DNA from: Methylocystis echinoides
Lineage (GTDB): Bacteria; Pseudomonadota; Alphaproteobacteria; Rhizobiales; Beijerinckiaceae
Length of the DNA: 64,000 bases
Assembly: GCF_027923385.1 (NCBI RefSeq)
Contig: NZ_BSEC01000001.1
Coordinates: 2,802,501 to 2,866,500, forward strand
Direction of reading: 5' to 3'
This document shows positions 28,465 through 37,566 of this stretch, piece by piece. Each line of letters opens with the position of its first letter. Position 1 is the stretch's first letter. Under the pieces are notes generated by a model. The model was given only the letters and a program-made list of their open reading frames with translations. It did not search any database and was not told where the DNA came from. The position numbers were made by a program, and so were the translations under genes.

Positions 28465-29964
28465 TCAGATCGTCTGATTATAGGCGCCGACTTCCGGGTT
28501 CTGCCGCAGGATCGCGTCAAGCGCCGCAAACATCTCGCGCATGCGCGCCTCCGACGCGGGGCTTTCCACGACGACGACCAGCTCCGGCTTGTTGGAGGAG
28601 GCGCGCACCAGACCCCAGGTTCCGTCGCTCACCGTGACGCGCACGCCATTGACGGTCACCACATCGCGGATCGGCTGGCCGAGCAGCGTCTCGCCGCGCG
28701 CTTTCATCGCCTCGATATGGGTGGTCACGCGGCGGACCACATCGTATTTCGTCTCGTCGTCGCAATGCGGCGACATGGTCGGCGAACCCCATGTCTTCGG
28801 CAGCGCCTCGTAAAGATCGGACATGCTCTTCCCAGGGTTGCGGTCGAGCATTTCGAGAATATGCACGGCCGTCAGCAGGCCGTCGTCATAGCCGCGCCCG
28901 ATCGGCGCATTGAAGAAGAAATGGCCCGACTTCTCGAAGCCCGCCAGCGCGCCGAGATCGTTGACGCGACGCTTGATGTAGGAGTGGCCGGTCTTCCAGT
29001 ATTCCGTATAGACATTGCGTCCGACGAGCTCCGGATCGGTCGCGAAGAGGCCGGTTGATTTCACGTCGACCACGAACTTCGCGCCGGGATAGACCTTAGA
29101 GAGGTCGCGGGCGAGCATGACGCCGATCTTGTCGGCAAAGATTTCGTCGCCCTTGTTGTCGACGACGCCGCATCGGTCGCCGTCGCCATCGAAGCCCAGG
29201 CCGACATCGGCGCCGGTCTCGCGCACCTTGTGCGCGATGGCATGCAGCATCTCGAGGTCTTCCGGATTGGGATTGTAGCGCGGGAAGGTGTAATCCGGCG
29301 TCACGTCGAGCGGGATCACCTCGCAGCCGAGGCGCTCGAGCATCTGTGGCGCGAAGGCGCCGGCCGTGCCATTGCCGCAGGCGGCCACCACCTTCAGCTT
29401 GCGTGAAAAACTCGGGCGGCGCGTCAGATCGTCGATATAGCGCGCGCCGAAATTTTCGATGTAACGATAGGAGCCGCCGCCGGCCTCGCGGTATTTGCCG
29501 GAGAGGACGATTTCCTTCAGCCGGCTCATCTCGTCGGGGCCGAAGGTCACGGGACGCTGCGCGCCCATCTTCACGCCGGTCCAGCCATTGTCGTTGTGCG
29601 ACGCCGTCACCATCGCGACGGCGGGAGCGTCGAGTTCGAACTGGGCGAAATAGGCCATGGGGGAGAGCGCGAGGCCGATGTCGCGCACGCGCACGCCGGA
29701 GGCCATGAGGCCGGCGACCAGCGCGAGCTTGATGGAAGCCGAATAGGAACGGTAATCGTGTCCGGTGACGAGATCAGGCGGAACGCCCATCTCGTGCATG
29801 AGCGTGCCGAGCCCCATGCCGAGCGCCTGCACGCCCATCAGATTGAGCTCCGGACCAAACTGCCAGCGCGCATCATATTCGCGAAAGCCGGTCGGCTTCA
29901 CGAGGGGCTGCTGTTCATATTCGAAAGTGTTAGGCGTCAGAGCTGAAACGGGCTTGGGCAGCAT
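28465..29964 (-). CDS. Phosphomannomutase/phosphoglucomutase
   Basis: This 499-residue enzyme of the alpha-D-phosphohexomutase family interconverts hexose 1- and 6-phosphates for nucleotide-sugar supply. Motifs are the phosphoserine loop VTASHNDNGWTGVKMG, the metal loop GLGFDGDGDRCG, the sugar loop GFEKSGHFFFNAPIGRGYDD, and the phosphate site near the end (VRASSNKPELVVVVES). The size and order fit AlgC/ManB-type enzymes. It could feed the polysaccharide genes at the left of the window. It converges with the TadE/F operon. Confidence 0.92.
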   Translation of the reverse strand: MLPKPVSALTPNTFEYEQQPLVKPTGFREYDARWQFGPELNLMGVQALGMGLGTLMHEMGVPPDLVTGHDYRSYSASIKLALVAGLMASGVRVRDIGLALSPMAYFAQFELDAPAVAMVTASHNDNGWTGVKMGAQRPVTFGPDEMSRLKEIVLSGKYREAGGGSYRYIENFGARYIDDLTRRPSFSRKLKVVAACGNGTAGAFAPQMLERLGCEVIPLDVTPDYTFPRYNPNPEDLEMLHAIAHKVRETGADVGLGFDGDGDRCGVVDNKGDEIFADKIGVMLARDLSKVYPGAKFVVDVKSTGLFATDPELVGRNVYTEYWKTGHSYIKRRVNDLGALAGFEKSGHFFFNAPIGRGYDDGLLTAVHILEMLDRNPGKSMSDLYEALPKTWGSPTMSPHCDDETKYDVVRRVTTHIEAMKARGETLLGQPIRDVVTVNGVRVTVSDGTWGLVRASSNKPELVVVVESPASEARMREMFAALDAILRQNPEVGAYNQTI

Positions 29965-30369
29965 GGAGGGTCCTTGGCGCGCAGGAACTTGGCGACGGCG
30001 CCCCGTTTACACCGTCGCGCCGGGTCCGCAAAATCGGCCCCGCCCCCAGCTTCTCGCAACCCCCTGCTTCTCGCAACCCCATGCGTCGCCTGTTGTTCCA
30101 GGCTGGTCCCGATGAAGGGAGACGCCGCTGCCCTCGGCGCCCCCCTGTCTCCGGGAGACGCAGCGATCATGTTGGCAAATGTTTGCGCGGCCCTTAAACC
30201 AATTGTCGAACATCGGGTTCTTTAGTCGAAATGAATGTCGCCGGATGACCCATGCTTAAGGGAGACAGCGGCGGGCGCATTTCCCGTTAAGATTGAATCA
30301 GACCGGCGCTTCCGTTTCCTGTCTTGTCGCGCTTTTTCGCCGAACCGGCCTCCGCTTCGGCGGAATGCG
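29965..30369. other. Gene-free region with a 15-bp direct repeat
   Basis: This 405-bp gap lies before the phosphomannomutase start. GCTTCTCGCAACCCC is repeated at 30049-30063 and 30066-30080. Frames over it are short and lack coding character. The part near 30000 likely holds the mutase promoter. I find no RNA gene. Confidence 0.45.
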
Positions 30370-32991
30370 CTAACCCCGTGGTTTCGCGCGCGTCGTGGGC
30401 GGCGCTGTCGCCGGATCGTCCGGCCAGGGATGGCGCGGATAGCGGCCTTTCATCTCCTTCTTCACCTCGTTCCATGAGCCCGCCCAGAAACTGGGCAGGT
30501 CGCGCGTCGTCTGAATGGGGCGATGCGCCGGCGAGAGAAGTTCGAGCGTCAGCGGCGCGCGGCCACGGGCCAGCGTCGGATGCTGCGAGAGGCCGAAAAG
30601 CTCCTGCACGCGCACGGAGAGCAGCGGCCCGTTGGGCGCGGCGTAATCGAGCGCGTGGCGGCTGCCGGCGGGAGTCTCGAAATGCGACGGCGCCTCCAGA
30701 TCGAGGCGGCGCATGAGATCATAGGGAAGCGCCGTGGCCAGCGCGGCGTCGAGGTCGCCGGGCGTAATGTCGGCGAGCGCGACGCGGCCGAGAAGATGGG
30801 GCGCGAGCCAGTCCTCGACGGTCGCGCCAAGGCCGGCGTCGGTGAGGTCCGGCCATTCGTCGCCCTCCGCGCGGCGCAGAAAGGCGACGCGATCGCGGAG
30901 CTGGTCCTGTCCTTTCGTCCAGGACAGGCGCGAGACGCCGAGTTGCGCCACGCCGCGCGCGAGCGCCCGCGCAGCGTCTTCCGTGGCCTCGACGGAAAGG
31001 TTCTGCTCGCTCAACCGGATGGCGCCGAGGCGACGGAAGCGGCGGCGCCTCAGGCTCGCGCTCGGGGCGTCGAAGACGGTTTCGTCCCGGGTCTCGATCT
31101 GGGCGGCGGCGATGGTCTCGACCTCCTCCGGGTCGAGCGCGCAGGCGGCGAGGATGCGGGCCTGCGCGGCGCGGCCGGTGAGCTCGGCGACGGCGAGAAA
31201 GGGCGCGCGCGCGAGCGGGTCTTCGACCGGCAGGCTCGCGGCGCGGCCGTTGGCCATGAGGAAATCGCCTTTGGCGCCGCGCGACTTGGCGATGCGGTCC
31301 GGGAAAGCGAGGGCGATGAGGGCGCCGTCGGAGGGCTCGTCGCTGCGGACAGGCCCCCTCCCTGTCCCTCCCCCGCTCTCGCGGGAGAGGGGACGCTCGC
31401 GATCGGCATTCTTGGTGACGGCGAGGCTCTGCCCGCGCGCCCGCGATAGGGCGTCCTGTGAGACGTCCGTCTCCCGACCGGCTTTGGCGGGGGAGGGTTG
31501 GGGACGTGGCAAGGCCGCCATCGCCAGCCTGGCCCAGTTCCCCGCCAGCCGCTTCGCGTCCTTTGCCCGCTTCGAGCCATCACCCTGCAACCGCTCCAGC
31601 CGATGCGACAGATCGGCGTCATTGCCGCCGAGCCCCTTTTCGGAAAGCAGCATGGCGAGTTCCGCCGCCCGCGACGCCTCGCCGCGGCGGGCGGCCTCCA
31701 GCACCATGCGGGCGAGGCGCGGCGGCAGCGGCAGGCTGCGCAGCGCCTTGCCTGTGTCGGTGAGCCGGCCGTCGGCGTCCAGCGCGCCGAGTTCGCGATC
31801 GAGCGCGACCGCCTCCTTCCATGCCGGCGCCGGCGGCGGATCGAGCCAGTTCAACTGCCCTGGATCGCTCACCCCCCAGGCGGCGAGGTCGAGCGCGAGG
31901 CTCGACAGATCGGCGGCTAGGATTTCCGGCGCGGCGAAGGCGGGCAGCGCGGCGGTCTGGGGCTCGTCCCAGAGCCGGTAGCACACGCCCGGCCCGGTGC
32001 GGCCGGCGCGGCCGCGGCGCTGATCGACGCTCGCCCGCGCGGCGCGGACGGTTTCCAGCCGCGACAGCCCCAGATCGGGCTCATACATCTGCACGCGCGA
32101 AAGGCCGCAATCGACCACGACGCGCACGCCCTCGATGGTGAGCGACGTTTCGGCGATGGAGGTGGCGAGCACGACCTTGCGGCGTCCCGCCGGCGCCGGA
32201 GAGATGGCGCGGTCCTGGGCGGCGCGCTCCATGGCCCCATAGAGCGGCGCAATGTCGACGCCATCGAGCCGGGCCTCCTCCAGCCGGGCGGCGACGCGCA
32301 GGATCTCCCCCTGCCCCGGCAGAAAGGCCAGCACCGAGCCGGGCTCCTCACGCAGCGCGCGCAAAACGGCGCGGGTGACGGCGTCCTCGATGCGCGCATT
32401 GGCGTCACGGCCGAGATAGCGCGTCTCGACGTCGAAGGCGCGGCCCTCGCTGACGATCGTTTGCGCCTCACCCATCAGCGACGCGACGCGGGCGCCGTCG
32501 AGCGTCGCCGACATGGCGACGAGGCGCAGATCGTCGCGCAGCCCCGCCTGGACGTCGAGCGCCAGCGCGAGGCCGAGATCCGCGTCGAGAGAGCGTTCGT
32601 GATATTCGTCGAAAAGCACGCCGGCGACGCCGTCGAGGGCCGGGTCGTCCAGGATCATGCGCGCGAAGACGCCCTCGGTGACGACCTCTATGCGGGTCCT
32701 CGCCGAGACCTTCGACTCGAGACGCATGCGCAGGCCGATGGTCTCGCCCACCTGCTCGCCCAGCGTCGCGGCCATGCGGGTCGCGGCGGCGCGCGCGGCG
32801 AGGCGGCGCGGCTCCAGCAGGATGAGCTTGCCGCCTTTGGTCCAGGGCGCACCGAGCAGCGCCAGCGGCGCGCGCGTGGTCTTGCCGGCGCCGGGCGGCG
32901 CAACGATGACGAGATTGGGCGACGCCGCCAGCGCCGCCTGAATTTCCGGCAGCACGGCGTCGATCGGCAAGGCGTCCTGAGGGCGGGTCAA
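30370..32991 (-). CDS. hrpB: ATP-dependent helicase HrpB
   Basis: HrpB is a DEAH-box helicase of unsettled role, probably acting on RNA. The 873-residue protein has Walker A IVAPPGAGKTTRAPLALL, the DEYH box GVLFDEYHERSLDADLGLAL, motif III VAMSATLDGARVA, and motif VI VDQRRGRAGRTGPGVCYRLW. The HrpB C-terminal domain ends RPIQTTRDLPSFWAGSW. I prefer a TTG start at 32991 (LTRPQDALPIDAVLPEIQAA). An ATG at 33048 would place the start inside the terminator of the neighbouring gene. Residues about 495-547 are read through a palindromic repeat, an insertion compared with the family. Confidence 0.92.
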   Translation of the reverse strand: MTRPQDALPIDAVLPEIQAALAASPNLVIVAPPGAGKTTRAPLALLGAPWTKGGKLILLEPRRLAARAAATRMAATLGEQVGETIGLRMRLESKVSARTRIEVVTEGVFARMILDDPALDGVAGVLFDEYHERSLDADLGLALALDVQAGLRDDLRLVAMSATLDGARVASLMGEAQTIVSEGRAFDVETRYLGRDANARIEDAVTRAVLRALREEPGSVLAFLPGQGEILRVAARLEEARLDGVDIAPLYGAMERAAQDRAISPAPAGRRKVVLATSIAETSLTIEGVRVVVDCGLSRVQMYEPDLGLSRLETVRAARASVDQRRGRAGRTGPGVCYRLWDEPQTAALPAFAAPEILAADLSSLALDLAAWGVSDPGQLNWLDPPPAPAWKEAVALDRELGALDADGRLTDTGKALRSLPLPPRLARMVLEAARRGEASRAAELAMLLSEKGLGGNDADLSHRLERLQGDGSKRAKDAKRLAGNWARLAMAALPRPQPSPAKAGRETDVSQDALSRARGQSLAVTKNADRERPLSRESGGGTGRGPVRSDEPSDGALIALAFPDRIAKSRGAKGDFLMANGRAASLPVEDPLARAPFLAVAELTGRAAQARILAACALDPEEVETIAAAQIETRDETVFDAPSASLRRRRFRRLGAIRLSEQNLSVEATEDAARALARGVAQLGVSRLSWTKGQDQLRDRVAFLRRAEGDEWPDLTDAGLGATVEDWLAPHLLGRVALADITPGDLDAALATALPYDLMRRLDLEAPSHFETPAGSRHALDYAAPNGPLLSVRVQELFGLSQHPTLARGRAPLTLELLSPAHRPIQTTRDLPSFWAGSWNEVKKEMKGRYPRHPWPDDPATAPPTTRAKPRG
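31351..31508. repeat. Palindromic repeat inserted in frame inside hrpB
   Basis: CCCCTCCCTGTCCCTCCCCC with a CTCTCGCGGGAGAG hairpin begins the stretch on the left. On the right it ends GGCGGGGGAGGGTTGGGGACG, the rough complement. The minus-strand reading is RPQPSPAKAGRETDVS...RPLSRESGGGTGRGP, with no stop. The same SP-x-A-x-x-G-R and R-G-x-G-x-G pattern appears in the uvrA insert. The element lies in the helicase's less conserved middle. Confidence 0.75.
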
Positions 32992-33006
32992 TGTCGGGCT
33001 CGGATC

Positions 33007-33042
33007 AAAAAAAAGACGCCCCCGCCTCGCGGCGGGAGCGCC
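33007..33042 (-). terminator. Intrinsic terminator of the Tim44-like gene
   Basis: On the minus strand a GC-rich hairpin (GGCGCTCCCGCC, loop, GGCGGGGGCG) is followed by T-C-T8. It sits 20 bases past the Tim44-like stop codon, a classic Rho-independent terminator. It also helps to decide that hrpB starts downstream of it. Confidence 0.85.
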
Positions 33043-33062
33043 TCTCATTATCAGGCTTTGGA

Positions 33063-34067
33063 TCAGGCCGCCTGCTGGATCGCCGACAGTTTCCAGGCGT
33101 CGGCGCCGGCGCCGACGGGGCGGCGGAAGGTCCAGACCTCCCGGGCCTCGGTCGCGCCCTGCGAGCCGGGCGCGGGCTTGCCGGTGGCGATGTCCTCCAT
33201 CACGTCATTGAGCGCGAAGCGCATAGCGACGGTGGCGTATTCGTCCCGGCCCTCGCGCCAGGCCTCGGAGAGGTCGCCCTGCAGCAACTTCACATCCGAG
33301 ACACGGTTGACGACGCCGCGACGGCGGTTGCCCTCGATCTCCTCGTCGAAGTGACGAACCATTTCCGGCGTGGCCATGGCGCGCAGGGCGTTCATGTCCT
33401 CGCGGCTGTAGGCCGCCTGAGACTGGCCGAGCAGACGCTCGAAGGCGTTGAAGTCCTCCGGCGCGACCTTGATCGGCGTCGGGCGAGGCTGTTGCGCCGC
33501 GCCGCCGAGACCGAAGCCAGCCGGACCAAAGCCTGCCCCGCCCGGACGACCGCCGAAAGGCGCGCCGCCGGTGAAGGAGAAGCTCTGGCCTTTCGGGCCC
33601 GCCGCGCCGGCCGGCGCATTGCGCTGCTGCCACCAGGCGAAGGCCATGCGGGCCAGGAAGACGACCAGCGCGATCTGCAGCAGGAAGCCGATGATCGACA
33701 TGAAGCCGCCAATGCCGCCGAAGAAGCCGTTGCCGGTCAACAGGCCGAACAGGCCCGCGCCGAGCAGGCCGCCGGCAAGACCGCCCATCAGGCCGCGCCC
33801 GAAGGAGGAGCCGCCATAGGCAGGGCTGTTATAGCCCGGCTGGTTCATGCCATAGCCCGGACGCGGCGTGTCGCTGCGCTCGAAGGGCGACGCCGTCCCC
33901 GGCGCGGTGCGCGTCGACGGCGGCGCCGACCATGTGCGCGAGCCGCGCGAGCCAAAGCTCCCGCCCCCGCCCATGCGCGCCTCGGCGATAGCCGGCGCGA
34001 ACGCCAGCATGGCGGCGAAAAGCAGTGAAATCAGCGATCCGCGCTTGTGCGCAAGAAACCGCAACAT
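33063..34067 (-). CDS. Tim44-like domain protein, membrane-anchored
   Basis: This 334-residue protein has a signal-like N terminus (LISLLFAAMLAFAPAIAEA), a glycine-rich linker, and two membrane segments (GLAGGLLGAGLFGLLTGNGF and IIGFLLQIALVVFLARMAFA). A C-terminal Tim44-like fold follows (EDFNAFERLLGQSQAAYSRE and DVMEDIATGKPAPG). In alphaproteobacteria this type (TimA-like) is linked to inner-membrane processes, but no firm role is established. A strong terminator follows. It is divergent from an MFS carrier gene. Confidence 0.83.
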   Translation of the reverse strand: MLRFLAHKRGSLISLLFAAMLAFAPAIAEARMGGGGSFGSRGSRTWSAPPSTRTAPGTASPFERSDTPRPGYGMNQPGYNSPAYGGSSFGRGLMGGLAGGLLGAGLFGLLTGNGFFGGIGGFMSIIGFLLQIALVVFLARMAFAWWQQRNAPAGAAGPKGQSFSFTGGAPFGGRPGGAGFGPAGFGLGGAAQQPRPTPIKVAPEDFNAFERLLGQSQAAYSREDMNALRAMATPEMVRHFDEEIEGNRRRGVVNRVSDVKLLQGDLSEAWREGRDEYATVAMRFALNDVMEDIATGKPAPGSQGATEAREVWTFRRPVGAGADAWKLSAIQQAA

Positions 34068-34236
34068 TGTCTGTATCCCCTTTCGTGGGGAGCGTGGCTC
34101 CCCTCAGCGGCAGTATATGGGGATGGCCCGCCCGGCTGCAAAGGCCGGGGTCGGGGAAATCGGGCGGCCGCCTCGCCAAACCCGCCCTCTTCGGATAAGC
34201 CCGAGCCCGCTACACCCCGTGGCGCCCGGAAAGCCA

Positions 34237-35448
34237 ATGCCTGCTTCACCTTCTCATGTCAGCCCGGTCGCCCGCAGGGCGCTTCTCGCCGCGACGGTCG
34301 GTTACGCCATGGACGGCTTCGACCTGCTGATCCTCAGCTTCATGCTCGAGCCCATCTCCGCCGATCTCGGGCTCGACCGCGCGCAGGCCGCCGGCCTCGT
34401 CACCTGGACCCTCATCGGCGCGGTCGGCGGCGGGCTGCTGTTCGGCGTGCTGAGCGACCGCTATGGCCGCGTCCGGGTGCTGAGCTGGTCCATTCTGGTC
34501 TTCGCCCTGTTCACCGGCCTCTGCGCTTTCGCGCGCGGCTACGGCGATCTCCTGCTCTACCGCACCCTCGCCGGCTTCGGCCTTGGCGGCGAGTTCGGCC
34601 TGGGCATGGCGCTGGTCGCCGAGACCTGGCCCGCCGGGATGCGCGCCCGCGCCTGCTCCTATGTCGGGCTCGGCTGGCAGGCCGGCGTGCTGATGGCCGC
34701 CCTACTCGCCCCCGCGCTCCTTCCCCATATCGGCTGGCGCGGCGTGTTTCTCGTCGGCGTGATCCCGAGCCTCGTCGCCTTCGTCATCCGGCGCCATGTC
34801 GAGGAGCCGGAGATTTTTCGCGCCGCCGCGCAAGGGCGCGACCTCGCCGCGCCGCTGCGCCTGCTCGTCGCCGACGCGGCGACGACCCGCGCCAGCCTCG
34901 GCATGGTCATCCTCTGCGCGGTGCAGAACTTCGGCTATTACGGGCTGATGGTCTGGCTCCCGACCTATCTGTCGAGCCAGTTCGGATTCAGCCTGTCGAA
35001 ATCGGCCCTGTGGACGATCGTCACCGTGGCCGGCATGGCGGCGGGCGTGCTGGTCTTCGGCCATATGGCCGACAGATACGGCCGCCGCCCCGCCTTTGTG
35101 ACCTTCCAGTTCGGCGCCTTCAGCATGGTGCTGCTCTACGCCCAGCTCTCGGACCCATGGGCGCTGCTGGTCGCGGGGGCGGTCATGGGGCTCTTCGTCA
35201 ATGGCATGATCGGCGGCTATGGCGCGCTGCTCTCCGAGCTCTACCCGACGGAGGCCCGCGCGACGGCGGAGAATGTTCTCTTCAACATCGGCCGGGGAAT
35301 CGGCGGCTGGGGGCCGGTCGTGATCGCGGCGCTGGCGGCGCGCTATTCCTTCGGGCACGCCATCGCGCTGCTGGCGGGGATATATCTTGTGGATATCGCC
35401 GCCACCCTGCTGCTTATTCCCGAACGCCGGGGCGTGGCGCTGCACTAA
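34237..35448 (+). CDS. MFS transporter, sugar/aromatic acid:H+ symporter type
   Basis: This is a 403-residue 12-helix major facilitator. It opens GYAMDGFDLLILSFMLEPIS, the pattern of the AAHS/MHS group that moves aromatic or small organic acids. Motif A is LFGVLSDRYGRVRVLS, and a related loop, GHMADRYGRRPAFV, appears in the second half. The conserved inter-helix stretch YRTLAGFGLGGEFGLGMALV is present. ATG 34237 follows GGAAAG. The substrate is unknown. The gene ends 10 bases before thyA. Confidence 0.85.
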   Translation: MPASPSHVSPVARRALLAATVGYAMDGFDLLILSFMLEPISADLGLDRAQAAGLVTWTLIGAVGGGLLFGVLSDRYGRVRVLSWSILVFALFTGLCAFARGYGDLLLYRTLAGFGLGGEFGLGMALVAETWPAGMRARACSYVGLGWQAGVLMAALLAPALLPHIGWRGVFLVGVIPSLVAFVIRRHVEEPEIFRAAAQGRDLAAPLRLLVADAATTRASLGMVILCAVQNFGYYGLMVWLPTYLSSQFGFSLSKSALWTIVTVAGMAAGVLVFGHMADRYGRRPAFVTFQFGAFSMVLLYAQLSDPWALLVAGAVMGLFVNGMIGGYGALLSELYPTEARATAENVLFNIGRGIGGWGPVVIAALAARYSFGHAIALLAGIYLVDIAATLLLIPERRGVALH

Positions 35449-35458
35449 GTTCTGACCG

Positions 35459-36265
35459 ATGCGCCCCTATCTCGACCTTCTCGACACGATCCTCACCCAC
35501 GGCGTCCGCAAGGAGGACCGCACTGGCACGGGCACGCTCTCGCTCTTCGGCCATCAGATGCGCTTCGACCTTTCCGAGGGCTTCCCGCTGGTCACGACCA
35601 AGCGCGTGCATATGAAGTCGGTGATCCACGAATTGCTGTGGTTTCTGAAGGGCGACACCAATATCGGCTATCTGCGCGAGAACGGCGTCACCATCTGGGA
35701 CGAATGGGCCGACGAAAACGGCGATCTCGGCCCGGTCTACGGGAGCCAGTGGCGTAACTGGCCCGCGCCGGGCGGCGAAACCATCGACCAGATCGCCTGG
35801 CTCGTCGACGAGATTAAACGCACGCCCTTCTCGCGCCGGCTCGTCGTCACCGCCTGGAACCCGGCGGAGCTCGATAAGATGGCCCTCGCGCCCTGCCATT
35901 GCCTGTTCCAGTTCCACGTGGCGGAGATCGCCGGCGAAAAGCGCCTGTCCTGCCAGCTCTACCAGCGCTCGGCCGACGTCTTCCTCGGCGTGCCCTTCAA
36001 TATCGCGAGCTATGCGCTGCTGACCCATATGGTCGCGCAGGCGACGGGCTGCGTTCCGGGGGACTTTGTGCACAGTCTCGGCGACGCCCATCTCTATCTC
36101 AACCATCTGGATCAGGCGCGGCTGCAACTCACCCGCGCGCCGCGCGCCCTACCCCGCCTTCGCCTCAATCCCGCTGTCGCGTCGCTGTTCGACTTCCGCT
36201 ACGAGGATATTGCGATCGAGGGCTACGACCCCTGGCCGGCGATCGCCGCCCCAATCGCGGTTTGA
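35459..36265 (+). CDS. thyA: Thymidylate synthase
   Basis: ThyA makes dTMP from dUMP with methylene-tetrahydrofolate. The 268-residue protein is close to the usual 264. Motifs are [20 protein letters not shown], the catalytic Cys in [11 protein letters not shown], the dUMP site [20 protein letters not shown], and [15 protein letters not shown]. It lies directly before folA in the standard thyA-folA pair. Confidence 0.97.
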   Translation: MRPYLDLLDTILTHGVRKEDRTGTGTLSLFGHQMRFDLSEGFPLVTTKRVHMKSVIHELLWFLKGDTNIGYLRENGVTIWDEWADENGDLGPVYGSQWRNWPAPGGETIDQIAWLVDEIKRTPFSRRLVVTAWNPAELDKMALAPCHCLFQFHVAEIAGEKRLSCQLYQRSADVFLGVPFNIASYALLTHMVAQATGCVPGDFVHSLGDAHLYLNHLDQARLQLTRAPRALPRLRLNPAVASLFDFRYEDIAIEGYDPWPAIAAPIAV

Positions 36266-36273
36266 GCACGACC

Positions 36274-36804
36274 ATGGATCATCCCAAACTCGTGGCGGTC
36301 GTCGCCCGCGCGCAAAACGGCGTCATCGGCGTCGGCAACGGCCTGCCCTGGCGGCTCTCGACCGACCTCAAGCGCTACAAGACCCGCACCTGGGGCCGGC
36401 CGATGATCATGGGCCGGCGCACCTGGGACTCGATCGGCCGCCCCCTGCCCGGCCGCGAGAGCGTGGTCGTGACCCGCCGCGCCGACTTTGCCGCGCCCGG
36501 CGCGCATGTCGCGTCGAGCCTCGCCGAATCGGTCGAGATCGCCCGCCGTCTCGCCCGGGAAATGGGCTCGAATGAAATCATCGTGGCCGGAGGCGAAGAA
36601 ATTTACCGCGGGCTTCTCGATCGGACGGACATGATCGAACTCACCGAGGTGGCGCTGGCCATTCCCGGCGACGCGCATTTTCCCGCCCTTTCGCCAGCGG
36701 ATTGGGAGGAAATCGCCCGCGAGGCGCCGCCGCGCGGCGAACGCGACGAAGCGGATTTCGCCTTCGTGACCCTGCAGCGACGCGGCGCGGAAAAGGCGCT
36801 CTGA
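36274..36804 (+). CDS. folA: Dihydrofolate reductase
   Basis: FolA regenerates tetrahydrofolate after thymidylate synthesis. The 176-residue protein has VAVVARAQNGVIGVGNGLPW (substrate and cofactor loop), then RPMIMGRRTWDSIGRPLPGR, and the NADPH-binding EIIVAGGEEIYRG. ATG 36274 is used; a TTG at 36262 is possible and would overlap thyA. The C terminus ends just before the tRNA gene. Confidence 0.96.
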   Translation: MDHPKLVAVVARAQNGVIGVGNGLPWRLSTDLKRYKTRTWGRPMIMGRRTWDSIGRPLPGRESVVVTRRADFAAPGAHVASSLAESVEIARRLAREMGSNEIIVAGGEEIYRGLLDRTDMIELTEVALAIPGDAHFPALSPADWEEIAREAPPRGERDEADFAFVTLQRRGAEKAL

Positions 36805-36880
36805 ATGGCAAAAGACGGTTGCGGGACCGTCCCTCAATGGCTATAAGGCCCCTCGTTAGCGGTCGCCACGGCCGCCGGTT

Positions 36881-36957
36881 CGGAGTGTAGCGCAGCCTGG
36901 TAGCGCACCTCGTTCGGGACGAGGGGGTCGGAGGTTCGAATCCTCTCACTCCGACCA
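36881..36957 (+). tRNA. tRNA-Pro (anticodon CGG)
   Basis: This 77-nt gene includes an encoded CCA end. Acceptor arm CGGAGTG pairs with CACTCCG, followed by A and CCA. The anticodon stem CCTCG/CGAGG encloses loop TTCGGGA, giving anticodon CGG. The T-arm has GGTTCGAATCC. It reads codon CCG. Confidence 0.97.
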
Positions 36958-37074
36958 ACAAAATCAAGCACTTAATAAGACGGGTGACAACGGCGGCCAC
37001 TGAAATGGCCACCGCCCCCCGTGCGCCTCGCGACGGCATGGGCGGCGGCGACGATCAGGCGCGCCGGCGAACTG

Positions 37075-37341
37075 TCAAAGCCCCCGATGATCCGTCCGCG
37101 GGACGCTTCGTCGCTGTCGCGGCTCGCGGCTTTGAGGACTCGGGGCGCAATACCGGCGAGCCTTCTCGATCGGCATAAAAAGTTCGTCGCCAGACGCACG
37201 CGAAGCACGGCGATCCTCGGCCAGCTCCGCGCTGTGGCGCGTTGCGCGGGTCCTCTCACCGAAATGTCTCTTCAGCCAAAAAAGGCTCGCAACGACGAAG
37301 AGGGCGATTTTGCCAGCTTCGCTGAGGTCAGTGATATCCAT
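37075..37341 (-). CDS. Hypothetical small membrane protein
   Basis: From ATG 37341 an 88-residue frame begins [20 protein letters not shown] with one hydrophobic helix. It then becomes highly charged ([20 protein letters not shown]). No family is recognised. The end ([18 protein letters not shown]) looks random, so the true gene may be shorter or frameshifted. It is antisense to nothing else and lies next to tRNA-Pro, a common place for inserted DNA. Confidence 0.3.
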   Translation of the reverse strand: MDITDLSEAGKIALFVVASLFWLKRHFGERTRATRHSAELAEDRRASRASGDELFMPIEKARRYCAPSPQSREPRQRRSVPRTDHRGL

Positions 37342-37566
37342 TAACACAGTGTAACAGCGTATAACACATCTTATAGGGCCACTGCGCCACAAGGTGGTTG
37401 AACCACTCCCTGATCCAGCTTCGGTCCGTGCGTTTCTCTTTATTGCGACGGGCAGCGCTGACAGATCGGAAATCAGCAAGGCGGCGCTATGTCGCGTTGC
37501 TGCGGGAGCGCGGGAAGTTCACGCTTATCGCGCGGGTTGAGGGGTGGTTCGCGGAAGAAGAACACA

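Noticed and set aside
30049..30080. GCTTCTCGCAACCCC direct repeat as att sites
   Set aside because: Copies are only 17 bp apart with nothing between them; simple duplication is enough.
33048..33048. ATG 33048 as hrpB start
   Set aside because: It lies within the terminator hairpin of the Tim44-like gene and would add 19 residues (MRGAPAARRGRLFFDPSPT) foreign to HrpB. TTG 32991 matches the family start better.
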